Assembly (NCBI GenBank): GCA_039649115.1 | Contig: JBBWZQ010000097.1 | Coordinates: forward strand, 1 to 26,061 | Direction: 5' to 3' | Origin: DATEJJ01 sp039649115 | Lineage (GTDB): Bacteria > Actinomycetota > Actinomycetes > Mycobacteriales > Micromonosporaceae | DNA: 26,061 nt | Part shown: one piece after another, positions 15,076 to 21,707 of the stretch | Layout of the letters: each line of letters starts with the position of its first letter | Position numbering within the stretch: position 1 is the stretch's first letter | Notes under the pieces: model-generated | Told to the model about the DNA's origin: nothing | Database searches by the model: none | Seen by the model: only the letters and a program-made list of their open reading frames with translations | Made by a program: the position numbers and the translations under genes

Positions 15076-15085
15076 ATCTAGCTAA
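15017..15085 (+). CDS. 22-residue peptide ORF with a C-F-H-H-C centre
   Basis: ATG 15017 follows a very strong ribosome-binding site (GGGAGG at 15005-15010, 6 bases away). The frame runs 22 codons to TAA 15083-15085: MVVKSLDQLKAQ, then CFHHCG, then AISS. The TAA overlaps an ATG (TAATG) leading in frame into the next gene's extended start, so translation is coupled. Nothing in the peptide matches a family I know. It could be a regulatory leader, a signalling peptide or a modified-peptide precursor. Confidence 0.45.
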   Translation: MVVKSLDQLKAQCFHHCGAISS

Positions 15086-15105
15086 TGCTGATCGGGAGGA
15101 AGATC

Positions 15106-15435
15106 ATGCGGCTAACGTTCCTCGGCAAGGACACCGTCAATGGCGGCTCACCGACGTTGTTCGCCACGGACCGCGACAGCTATGTCGTGCAGGGGTGGAA
15201 GGTCCCCGGTGATGAGCTCAGCGTCGAGATCCCGGACAGGTTGCTCGGATTCCTGGAACAGGGCACCAGGCTTGACGCAGCCCTTCGGGATACGGGCCTC
15301 AGCACCTACATCATGTCGGGTGCCCGCGTAACTGACCGCGACGCGCTCGCTCGCATGAACATCCCGGGACACGAGACGGCCGTGGAGGTCGGCATGGTGA
15401 AGGAGGAAGGTGCGGATGGACCTGTTGACAGGTGA
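15106..15435 (+). CDS. 109-residue protein of unknown function, partner of the DUF6879 gene
   Basis: I prefer ATG 15106 (MRLTFLGKDT) because GGGAGG lies 6-7 bases before it; an in-frame ATG at 15085 would add seven residues. The protein is acidic and soluble with no membrane segment. It contains SPTLFATDRDSYVVQGWKVP (about 17-36), VEIPDRLLGFLEQGTRLD and a C-terminal MNIPGHETAVEVGMVKE. I recall this type of short protein standing next to DUF6879 and HTH-DUF5753 genes in actinomycetes, but know no function for it. It overlaps the DUF6879 gene by 20 bases. Base composition here is clearly less G+C-rich than in the neighbouring operons. Confidence 0.75.
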   Translation: MRLTFLGKDTVNGGSPTLFATDRDSYVVQGWKVPGDELSVEIPDRLLGFLEQGTRLDAALRDTGLSTYIMSGARVTDRDALARMNIPGHETAVEVGMVKEEGADGPVDR

Positions 15436-15934
15436 GGACTTCAACCACCTGTTCCGAGACTTCAGGCGGTCTGCCTTCCATCTCGAGATGCAAGATGAAT
15501 ACAGCGTGACCGAGGAGGTCGAGCCCTTCCGTAAGTGGCGGAGTGGCGAGCCGGATGACTACGCCTGGATTCGTGACTGGCACGAGCTGATCAAGTCAGC
15601 GACAATGGCCGGCAAGTCGGTGTCGCGGGCACGGGTGGTCACGGAACCGGTAACGGACTACGTCCGCTTCGAGCATGCCATGGCCCGGTTCAACGTCGCA
15701 GCAGGCGAGCGGCTCTACTGGTTGCCTCGGCACCTTGCGACTGGCATAGATTTTCCAGAGCACGATTTCTGGCTCCTCGACGAGGAAACGGTCGCGTTCA
15801 ACGTCTTCACCGACGACGGCAGCTCGTTCGGGGCACAGCTCACTACCGACGCCGCTGCGGTGGCTGGCTGCGCACACGTTCGCGATCAGGTCATGGCCGT
15901 GGGTATCCCGCACGAGCGCTACGTCCTTCGTTGA
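15416..15934 (+). CDS. DUF6879-family protein
   Basis: The 172-residue protein carries the family pattern: LLTGEDFNHLFRDFRRSAFH (3-22), EPFRKWRSGEPDDYAWIRDW (36-55), SVSRARVVTEPVTDYVRFEH, WLPRH, and FWLLDEETVAFNVF near 118-131. These proteins have no established activity; in actinomycetes they are coded next to HTH-DUF5753 regulators, sometimes in place of a DUF397 protein, and may form toxin-antitoxin-like or regulator-partner pairs. Start ATG 15416 is chosen because GGAGG lies 9 bases upstream; GTG 15410 would be too close. Its TGA overlaps the TTG start of the regulator. Confidence 0.85.
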   Translation: MDLLTGEDFNHLFRDFRRSAFHLEMQDEYSVTEEVEPFRKWRSGEPDDYAWIRDWHELIKSATMAGKSVSRARVVTEPVTDYVRFEHAMARFNVAAGERLYWLPRHLATGIDFPEHDFWLLDEETVAFNVFTDDGSSFGAQLTTDAAAVAGCAHVRDQVMAVGIPHERYVLR

Positions 15935-16779
15935 GCAGCACTGCCCACGACGCCAGAGCGGCTCTCGGTGCCCGACTTCGGGAGATCCGCAAGGATGCGG
16001 GGCTGTCGGGGCGAATGTTAGCTGGGCTGGCTGGATGGCACTTCACGAAGGTTTCCAAGATCGAGGCCGCAAAGCAGAGGCCATCGCTTGCAGACTTGCG
16101 AGCCTGGTGCCAGCATTGCGGTACTGAAGATCAACTGAACGACCTCGTTGCGAGTCTGCGCACCATCGAATCGCAGTACATCGAGTGGCGACGCACATTT
16201 CGGGCAGGCACGAAGCGCCGGCAGGAAATCCAGCGACGGTGGGAGCATGCGGCACAGCTGATACGGATCTACGAACCCTTGCTCATCCCAGGCATCCTGC
16301 ACACCGCCGCTTACGCGACAAAGATCGTAAGAACGGCGGTCAGCTTCTACGGCATCCCTGACGATGTCGAGCAGAGTGTCGAGACCCGGCTCGCGCGTCA
16401 GGACGCGCTTTACACCGGCATCCGGCGCTTCCATATCGTCATCGGTGAGCAGGCGCTCAGCACGCGGCTTGGCGATGTCGAAGTCATGCAGGGTCAGCTC
16501 GGACGCGTACTTGAAGCATCCACCTTGCCGCGGCTGCGACTCGGTGTGATTCCGGCTCACGCGGTCCACGAGGTGTGGCCTGTCCATGGCTTCTGGATTT
16601 TCGATCAGGTGATGGTACGGGTCGAAACCTATACAGCTGAGTTGACTGTCACCCAGCCTCGCGAGATCGCGTTATATGGCAAAGCGTTCGAGGGACTGTC
16701 CCGGTCGGCGGTTTACGGGCATGACGCCCGCGTGATCATTAGCCGAGCGATCGCCGCGTTGTCGGAGCACGGCAGATAA
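15931..16779 (+). CDS. XRE-type HTH regulator with DUF5753 (Scr1-family antitoxin-like)
   Basis: This 282-residue protein starts with TTG at 15931, overlapping the DUF6879 stop as TTGA. Residues about 11-64 are a HTH_XRE domain (LGARLREIRKDAGLSGRMLA, then GWHFTKVSKIEAAKQRPSLA). DUF5753 fills about 95-275, with EPLLIPGILHTAAYA and LRLGVIPAHA as usual landmarks. WhiJ-like and Scr1-like regulators of Streptomyces have this architecture; they pair with small DUF397 or similar partners and act in development or toxin-antitoxin-like control. It probably controls its own operon. Sampled 60-base lines in this gene are 55-60% G+C against 72% in the ABC operon, suggesting transfer. Confidence 0.92.
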   Translation: MSSTAHDARAALGARLREIRKDAGLSGRMLAGLAGWHFTKVSKIEAAKQRPSLADLRAWCQHCGTEDQLNDLVASLRTIESQYIEWRRTFRAGTKRRQEIQRRWEHAAQLIRIYEPLLIPGILHTAAYATKIVRTAVSFYGIPDDVEQSVETRLARQDALYTGIRRFHIVIGEQALSTRLGDVEVMQGQLGRVLEASTLPRLRLGVIPAHAVHEVWPVHGFWIFDQVMVRVETYTAELTVTQPREIALYGKAFEGLSRSAVYGHDARVIISRAIAALSEHGR

Positions 16780-17121
16780 CCTCGTGCCTCTGCTGGATCA
16801 CGACGCCCGCCTGGGTGTTGGCGGAGCGAAACCGCGCCGAACCATGGCGGCCGACGCGACGTGATCGCCGCCAGACCGGCGATTTAGGCTGTGGCATGCG
16901 ATCCCTTCCCGGGTTCCTGCTCGTCGCCCGGTTGGTGAGGTTGGCTGCCGGCCCGGGAACCGCGACGATCCTCCCGGTGGCGGCGCGGGACGGGGGCGTG
17001 CGACCCTCAGCGCGGTGGACGGCAACAGTGTCGGTGTCCTACGCGTCACCGGCAGCATCATGATCGGGTTGGGAGCCCGGCTGGCCCTGGAGCCACGGTA
17101 GCCACCGCTCACCGCTCGGGT
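16780..17121 (+). other. Low-content stretch with a possible frameshifted small membrane-protein gene
   Basis: No intact gene is convincing here. A TAGGCT hexamer (16885-16890) stands 5 bases before ATG 16896, which opens MRSLPGFLLVARLVRLAAGP, a plausible hydrophobic N-terminus. That frame soon loses character and stops at 17061-17063. A second frame, ending at TAG 17099-17101, reads SVGVLRVTGSIMIGLGARLA and LEPR, which looks like the end of the same kind of small membrane protein. One frameshift near 17000-17030 would join them. This is a weak reading. Confidence 0.3.
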
Positions 17122-17165
17122 GAATTGAGTTGCCGTCCGGCGCGGCCGATGCTTAGTGTCCGGAC
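17122..17165 (+). promoter_or_regulatory. WhiB7/WblC-like promoter for the rRNA-methylase gene
   Basis: AATT (17123-17126) lies exactly 3 bases before a -35 TTGCCG (17130-17135). An 18-base spacer and a -10 TAGTGT (17154-17159) follow. Six bases later comes GTG 17166, so transcripts probably begin on that codon. AT-rich DNA 3 bases upstream of the -35 is the known contact of the WhiB7 AT-hook at antibiotic-resistance promoters; applying it here is inference. Confidence 0.4.
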
Positions 17166-17246
17166 GTGGGTATCTGCATGAACATGGTCCGTCGTGTCCG
17201 CCGCGGTACGGTCGCGGCGGGCGTGGGGCTGGCATCCACTCGTTGA
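17166..17246 (+). CDS. Leaderless 26-codon upstream ORF overlapping the rRNA-methylase start
   Basis: GTG 17166 at the predicted transcription start opens a 26-codon frame (MGICMNMVRRVRRGTVAAG, then ending GLASTR) that stops at TGA 17244-17246, in a different frame from the methylase gene starting at 17194. It contains Arg-x-Arg patterns like the +x+ stall motif of some Erm leader peptides. Ribosomes on it would cover the methylase start. Arginine runs are common in wrong frames of GC-rich DNA, so the call is tentative. Confidence 0.3.
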   Translation: MGICMNMVRRVRRGTVAAGVGLASTR

Positions 17247-17730
17247 CTCCTGGGCCGCCCGGATCGTCGCCGATGCCGGCGTGCGCCCCGGGGACCTCGT
17301 CCTCGACGTCGGTGCCGGCGACGGGGCCCTGACCGCGCACCTCGTCGAGGCCGGCGCCCGGGTGCTCGCGGTCGAGTTGCACGCCGACCGGGTGCGGCGG
17401 CTGCGGGAGCGGTTCCCCCGGGTGACCGTCATCCAGGCCGACGCGACCGGCCTGCGGTTGCCGCGCCGGCCGTTCCGGGTGGTGGCCAGCCCGCCGTACG
17501 GGATCTCCAGCGCGCTGCTGCGGGTACTGCTCGCGCCCGGCTCGCGGTTGTTCACCGCCGATCTGGTCCTGCAGCGGGCCGTGGTGCGCCGGTTCGTCGA
17601 GGGTTCGCCGGCGGGCGCGCGGCGGTGGCTGCGCCAGTGGGAACTGCGCGCCGGCCGGCGGCTGCCACGCGCCGCGTTCCGGCCGCCGCCGCAGGTCGAC
17701 TCCGCGGTCCTCGAGATCCGCCGCCGGTGA
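17194..17730 (+). CDS. rRNA adenine N6-methyltransferase-like protein (Erm/KsgA superfamily)
   Basis: The 178-residue protein starts at GTG 17194; a stop lies in frame at 17179, and no other start fits. The SAM motif I is DVGAGDGALT (38-47), E61 ends the next strand (LAVELHADR) and D82 follows (QADATGL). Motif IV is ASPPYGIS (98-105). The C-terminal FRPPPQVDSAVLEIRRR is the hallmark of Erm and KsgA enzymes. At 178 residues it lacks most of the C-terminal RNA-binding lobe (Erm proteins are about 240-290 residues). Ser99 stands where Erm/KsgA usually have Asn (N-L/I/P-P-Y). Family knowledge suggests adenine methylation in rRNA and perhaps macrolide-type resistance, but activity is unproven. No ribosome-binding site is visible. 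Confidence 0.82.
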   Translation: MSAAVRSRRAWGWHPLVDSWAARIVADAGVRPGDLVLDVGAGDGALTAHLVEAGARVLAVELHADRVRRLRERFPRVTVIQADATGLRLPRRPFRVVASPPYGISSALLRVLLAPGSRLFTADLVLQRAVVRRFVEGSPAGARRWLRQWELRAGRRLPRAAFRPPPQVDSAVLEIRRR

Positions 17731-17740
17731 GGTCGGCCGA

Positions 17741-17752
17741 TATCATGCGTCG
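17741..17752 (+). promoter_or_regulatory. -10 element of a leaderless promoter for the GIY-YIG gene
   Basis: TATCAT (17741-17746) is followed by 6 bases and then ATG 17753, with no ribosome-binding site between the genes. This is the spacing expected when transcription starts on the A of the ATG, so the gene can be expressed apart from the methylase gene upstream. Confidence 0.5.
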
Positions 17753-18748
17753 ATGGCCGTCGCTGATGCCAGGGCTGCGCTCCCGTCCGCTCCCGGCGTG
17801 TACCGGTTCCGCGACGGGCGCGGGCGGGTGCTCTACGTCGGCCGCGCCAGCAACCTGCGGCGCCGGGTCGACTCGTACTGGGGCGGTCTGCGGGACCGGG
17901 CGCACCTGACCCGGATGGTGGCGCGGATCGCCCGGATCGAGGCGGTGGCGTGCGACTCGGCACACGAGGCGGCGTGGCTGGAGCGCAACGTGCTGGAGCG
18001 GGCCATGCCGCGCTGGAACCGGACCCCGGGCGGGCAGGAGGTGCCGGTCTACATCCGCCTGGACACCGGGTCCAGGTCACCCGGACTACGGACGGTCCAC
18101 TCCGTACAGTCCACAGGGGACGCAAGGTACTTCGGGCCGTACCTGGGTGGTGCGAAGGTGCGGCTGGCCGTCGCCGCGCTGCACCGGGTGCTGCCGCTCG
18201 CGTATGCCGCGGACGGACTGCGCGGAGCCGAGCGCGACATGGCACGGGTGCGGGGGGTGGCACCGGCCGGACGTGACGCGCTCATCGAGGCGGTGAGCGC
18301 GGTGCTGGACCGGGATCCGGCCGCCGCTTCGACGCTGCGCGCCGAACTCGTCCGGCGCCGCGACGGCGCGGCCGGCGCGCTCGCCTTCGAGCTGGCCGGG
18401 CGGCTGCACGAAGAGATCGAGGCACTTGACTGGGCGGTGGGTGCGCAGCGGGTCACGCTGGCCCAGCCGCGCGACTTCGACGTGTGCGGCTGGGCGGCCG
18501 GCGTGCTGGTGCGCTTCGAGGTGCGGGCCGGGCTGATGTGCGCGTGGACGCAGCGGGAGTGTTCGGCGGCGGGAGCCCGGCCGCTGCTCGCCTCGACCCC
18601 GGCCGGCTGGGCGCCGTTCGCCCAGCGCAACGCCGAACTGGCCGCGGAACTGCTCGCCGGCAGGAAAGGCCGCGCCGAGGTGCGGTCCCCGGCGCGGCCC
18701 ACCCCCGCTCAGGCCGCGACCAGTAGCGCCTCGACCGCGGTGAGCTGA
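17753..18748 (+). CDS. GIY-YIG nuclease, short UvrC-like protein
   Basis: The 331-residue protein begins with a UvrC-type GIY-YIG domain: GVY (15-17), LYVGRASNLRRRV (27-39) and the metal-binding E77 (EAAWLERN). This domain makes the 3' incision in nucleotide excision repair. A UVR-like helical hairpin, LAFELAGRLHEEIEALDWAV, lies near 203-226 and would contact UvrB. The C-terminal RNase H-like and HhH domains of full UvrC (about 600-650 residues) are absent, so it resembles the Cho/UvrC-N type; an intact uvrC elsewhere is expected. It follows the rRNA methylase by 22 bases. The 3' end overlaps the convergent MFS gene by 40 bases. Confidence 0.85.
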   Translation: MAVADARAALPSAPGVYRFRDGRGRVLYVGRASNLRRRVDSYWGGLRDRAHLTRMVARIARIEAVACDSAHEAAWLERNVLERAMPRWNRTPGGQEVPVYIRLDTGSRSPGLRTVHSVQSTGDARYFGPYLGGAKVRLAVAALHRVLPLAYAADGLRGAERDMARVRGVAPAGRDALIEAVSAVLDRDPAAASTLRAELVRRRDGAAGALAFELAGRLHEEIEALDWAVGAQRVTLAQPRDFDVCGWAAGVLVRFEVRAGLMCAWTQRECSAAGARPLLASTPAGWAPFAQRNAELAAELLAGRKGRAEVRSPARPTPAQAATSSASTAVS

Positions 18749-20187
18749 TCACGGCGTACCCGCACCAGCACCAGAGAGGCCAGTGCCGCGAAGCCGACCA
18801 GCGCCGCGCTGACCCAGAACGCCACCGTGTAGCCGTGCACGATCGCCTCCGGCTGGCCGGCCGCCGCGTGCCCGGCGACATAGCTCGCCACCGCCGACGT
18901 GAAGATGGTGTTCAGCAGGGCGGTACCCAGTGAGCCGCCGACCTGCTGGGTGGTGTTGATCAGCGCGCTGGCCACTCCGGCGTCGTGGTTGGCGACACCG
19001 AACAGGGCCGTGCTGGACAGCGGGCCGAACATCGTGCCGATGCCGAAGCTGATGACCAGCTCGGCCGGGAAGACGTGCGACATGTAGCCCGTGTGCAGGC
19101 CGATGCGGGTCAGCATGACCATGCCCACCGTCGTGAGCAGCAGGCCGGTCACCATCAGGACCCTGGGCCCGAGGCGCGGCACCAACTGGCTGGCCAGCCC
19201 GGCACCCCCGATGATGCCCACGGTGAACGGCAGGAACGCGACGCCGGTCTTCAGGGCGGAGTAGTGCAGCGTCTCCTGCAGGTAGAACGTGAGGAACAGG
19301 AAGACGCCGAACATGCCGACGCCGACGAGCAGCGAGGCCAGGAAGGAGCCGCCCCGGTTGCTGTCCAGGATGACGCGCATGGGCAGCAGCGGGTGCGCGG
19401 AGTTCACCTCGATCAGGACGAACGCGGCCAGCAGCAGGGCCGCGACGACCAGCAGCCCGATGGTGGTACCCGAGCCCCAGCCGTCCGTACTGGCCTTGGT
19501 GAAGCCGTAGACGAGGGCCACCAACCCGGCGGTCGAGGTTACCGCGCCCGGCAGGTCGTACCGGGTGTTGCCCGTCGCCCGGCTCTCGGTCACGAACCGC
19601 AGTGCGGCAACCGCCGCGACGATCGCGATCGGCGTGCTGACGAGCAGGGTCCAGCGCCACGACGCGTACTGGGTGAGCAGGCCGCCCATGAGCAGGCCCA
19701 CCGCGCCGCCACCGCCGGCGATCGCCCCGTACACCCCGAATGCCCTTGCCCGCTCGCGCGTCTCGGTGAACGTGACCGTGAGCAGCGACAGCGCCGCGGG
19801 CGCCATCAAGGCGCCGAAGGCGCCCTGCAGCCCGCGCGCGGCGAACAGCATCCCGGCGTTGACCGCGGCACCCCCCAGGGCCGACGCGCCGGCAAATCCG
19901 AGCAGCCCGATGACGAACGCCCGCTTGCGGCCCGTGTAGTCCGCGATCCGGCCACCGAGCAGCAGGAAGCCGCCGAATGCCAGCGTGTACGCGGTCACCA
20001 TCCACTGCCGGTTGGCGTCGGAGATGTGCAGTGCCTTCTGGGCGGTCGGCAGGGCGATGTTGACGATCGTGGCGTCCAGCACGATCAGCAGTTGCGACAC
20101 CGCGATGACGGCCAGCGCCAGCCATCGCCGCGGGTCCGCCGGCGCCGCCGGTTGACGTATTTGTACTGCTTCGGTATTGACTGACAT
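18709..20187 (-). CDS. MFS drug exporter, DHA2 (14-helix) type
   Basis: The 492-residue protein has the DHA2 pattern: VSQLLIVLDATIVNIALPTA in helix 1, motif A GGRIADYTGRKR after helix 2, and RGLQGAFGALMAPAALSLL in helix 4. It would use the proton gradient to export drugs or antibiotics (EmrB/QacA relatives). ATG 20187 is chosen since GGGGGGAG lies 8 bases upstream; the frame could extend to 20205. A TetR gene ends 74 bases upstream on the same strand, so the two probably form an operon. In the 73-base gap the 12-bp palindrome CGGGTCGACCCG (20226-20237) is visible. Confidence 0.93.
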   Translation of the reverse strand: MSVNTEAVQIRQPAAPADPRRWLALAVIAVSQLLIVLDATIVNIALPTAQKALHISDANRQWMVTAYTLAFGGFLLLGGRIADYTGRKRAFVIGLLGFAGASALGGAAVNAGMLFAARGLQGAFGALMAPAALSLLTVTFTETRERARAFGVYGAIAGGGGAVGLLMGGLLTQYASWRWTLLVSTPIAIVAAVAALRFVTESRATGNTRYDLPGAVTSTAGLVALVYGFTKASTDGWGSGTTIGLLVVAALLLAAFVLIEVNSAHPLLPMRVILDSNRGGSFLASLLVGVGMFGVFLFLTFYLQETLHYSALKTGVAFLPFTVGIIGGAGLASQLVPRLGPRVLMVTGLLLTTVGMVMLTRIGLHTGYMSHVFPAELVISFGIGTMFGPLSSTALFGVANHDAGVASALINTTQQVGGSLGTALLNTIFTSAVASYVAGHAAAGQPEAIVHGYTVAFWVSAALVGFAALASLVLVRVRRDQLTAVEALLVAA

Positions 20188-20260
20188 GCTTTGCTCCCCC
20201 CTCATGAGGACGGCCGGACCCCCGGCGGGTCGACCCGTCGTCGTTGTCTGTTTCCTGGTG

Positions 20261-20857
20261 TCAGGCCGTCAGCAGCGGCAGGAGGATGTCGTCGACCAGG
20301 TGCGCGACATACTCGTCGTCGAGCGGCTCGCCGCGGGCGAAGCCCTGCATGAACAGGACCGCCGGAGCGATCTCCTCGATCAGGCCGGCCCTGCAGCCGG
20401 CGGTCAGTTGCCCGCGGTCCACGGCACGCGAACAGATTTCGTCGCCCAGCCGGCGTTTCGCGGTGACCATCGCACGCATCTCGCTGGCGAACTCCGGATC
20501 GGAGCGCATCGCCATCACCAGCCCGGCGAACAACGGCCCGTCCTCGCCGGCCATGTGGTCGGCCATGCCCCGCACCAGCAGGATCAGGTCGTCGCGCAGG
20601 CTCCCGGTGTCGGGCAGCTCCTCCTGCCAGCCCTTGCAGGCGCGCACCGCGTCCGCCACGAGCTGCGGCTTGCCGGGCCAGTGCCGGTAGAGCGTGGCCT
20701 TGCTGGTGCGGGCCCGCGTCGCCACGGCGTCCAGCCGCAGCCCCTCGTAGCCCACCTCACTGAGCAGCTCGTAGGCCGCCCGCAGGATCTCCAGCTCGCG
20801 CTCTTCGCCGAGCCGCGACGAGCGGGGCCGCTCGTGGGCAGCCATCACCTCGCCCAT
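20261..20857 (-). CDS. TetR-family repressor of the MFS exporter
   Basis: The 198-residue protein from ATG 20857 has an HTH at about 20-68 (LEILRAAYELLSEVGYEGLR, then TSKATLYRHWPGKPQLVADA) and a C-terminal TetR_C-like ligand domain. The start was picked because GGTGGGG lies upstream; ATG 20845 is an alternative. A clear palindrome lies 29-43 bases upstream and overlaps the predicted promoter, so it is probably autoregulated. It reads into the MFS gene, the classic arrangement for drug-inducible efflux. Confidence 0.9.
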   Translation of the reverse strand: MGEVMAAHERPRSSRLGEERELEILRAAYELLSEVGYEGLRLDAVATRARTSKATLYRHWPGKPQLVADAVRACKGWQEELPDTGSLRDDLILLVRGMADHMAGEDGPLFAGLVMAMRSDPEFASEMRAMVTAKRRLGDEICSRAVDRGQLTAGCRAGLIEEIAPAVLFMQGFARGEPLDDEYVAHLVDDILLPLLTA

Positions 20858-20885
20858 GACGCACCCCACCTCTCGACGGCTCAGA

Positions 20886-20929
20886 ACGAAACTGTTTCGT
20901 ACACTACCCGCCCGCGCCGCGATCGACAA
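20886..20929 (-). promoter_or_regulatory. Promoter and operator of the TetR-MFS unit
   Basis: ACGAAAC-T-GTTTCGT (20886-20900) is a perfect 7+1+7 palindrome of the TetR-operator kind. On the minus strand it directly follows a -10 TAGTGT (20901-20906), and TTGTCG (20924-20929) gives a -35 with a 17-base spacer. The transcription start would fall inside the palindrome. The -10 shares its TAG with the stop codon of the methyltransferase gene upstream. Confidence 0.7.
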
Positions 20930-21707
20930 CCTCGGGCTTGCGGGCCCGGGTGGCGAAGTAGCCGGGCATGTACCGGGCCGTCGCATCGGCGTGGTGCGGT
21001 GCCTCGACGAACGCGGTGAGCTGGAAGCCGGCCGCGATCTGGCCGCCGATCTGCCCGGTCATGCTGTGGCTGTACTCGACCGCCAGGTCCGGTCCGTGCT
21101 CCACATCGGACAGTTCCAGCGTCGAGTACGGGATGCGGTGGCGCGCCACCAGTTCCTCGCGCTCGTCGAGCACGGTGAAGTCGAAGATGTAGAGGTCCGG
21201 GTTGACGAAGCCGACCAGCAGGGTGCCACCGGGCCGGAGCACCCGGAAGCACTCCCGCCACACCGGCCCCAGTTCCGGGCAGAACGTGTTGGACACGGGG
21301 TTGAAGACCAGGTCGACACTCGCATCGTCGAAGGCGCTCAGGTCGCGCATGTCACCGAGGACCGTACGCAGCGCCAGACCGTCCCGCGCCGCCACCTCCG
21401 CGTCGCGCGCGAGCTGCTTCGGTGAGTTGTCGAACACCGTCACGTTGGCGCCGGTCGCGGCGAGCACCGGGCCCTGCTGACCGCCACCGGAGGCGAGGCA
21501 CAGGATGTCCACACCGGCCATGCTCGCGGGGAACCAGTCGCGCGGCACCGGCTCGTACCCGATGAGCACGACGGACCACCGACCGGCCCGCGCCTGTGCG
21601 ATGACCTCGGGCCCGACCGGCCTGGTCCACTCGTTGCCCGATTCGACCTGGCGGTCCCATGCGGCCCGGTTGTGCGCGACCGGGTCGAGGTCCCCGGTCA
21701 GCCCCAC
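20904..21707 (-). CDS. Class I SAM-dependent methyltransferase
   Basis: The 267-residue protein starts at GTG 21707, overlapping the end of the methionine-synthase-like gene by 10 bases. It begins with AHNRAAWDRQVESGNEWTRP, usual for a group of actinobacterial methyltransferases of unknown substrate. Motif I is LCLASGGGQQGP (69-80), D93 ends strand 2 (VTVFDNSP), GDMRDL (118-123) marks motif II, and CFRVLRPGGTLLVGF motif III. The TAG stop overlaps the TetR promoter. Its coupling to a gene linked with methyl transfer or methionine supply suggests the two work together; that is inference. Confidence 0.85.
   Translation of the reverse strand: MGLTGDLDPVAHNRAAWDRQVESGNEWTRPVGPEVIAQARAGRWSVVLIGYEPVPRDWFPASMAGVDILCLASGGGQQGPVLAATGANVTVFDNSPKQLARDAEVAARDGLALRTVLGDMRDLSAFDDASVDLVFNPVSNTFCPELGPVWRECFRVLRPGGTLLVGFVNPDLYIFDFTVLDEREELVARHRIPYSTLELSDVEHGPDLAVEYSHSMTGQIGGQIAAGFQLTAFVEAPHHADATARYMPGYFATRARKPEVVDRGAGG

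Noticed and set aside
18749..20125. Second long minus-strand frame inside the MFS gene
   Set aside because: It is a shifted frame of the MFS gene, which has clear helices, motif A and a ribosome-binding site.
20226..20237. Palindrome CGGGTCGACCCG before the MFS gene
   Set aside because: Short GC palindromes are frequent in this composition, and it does not resemble the TetR operator at 20886-20900.
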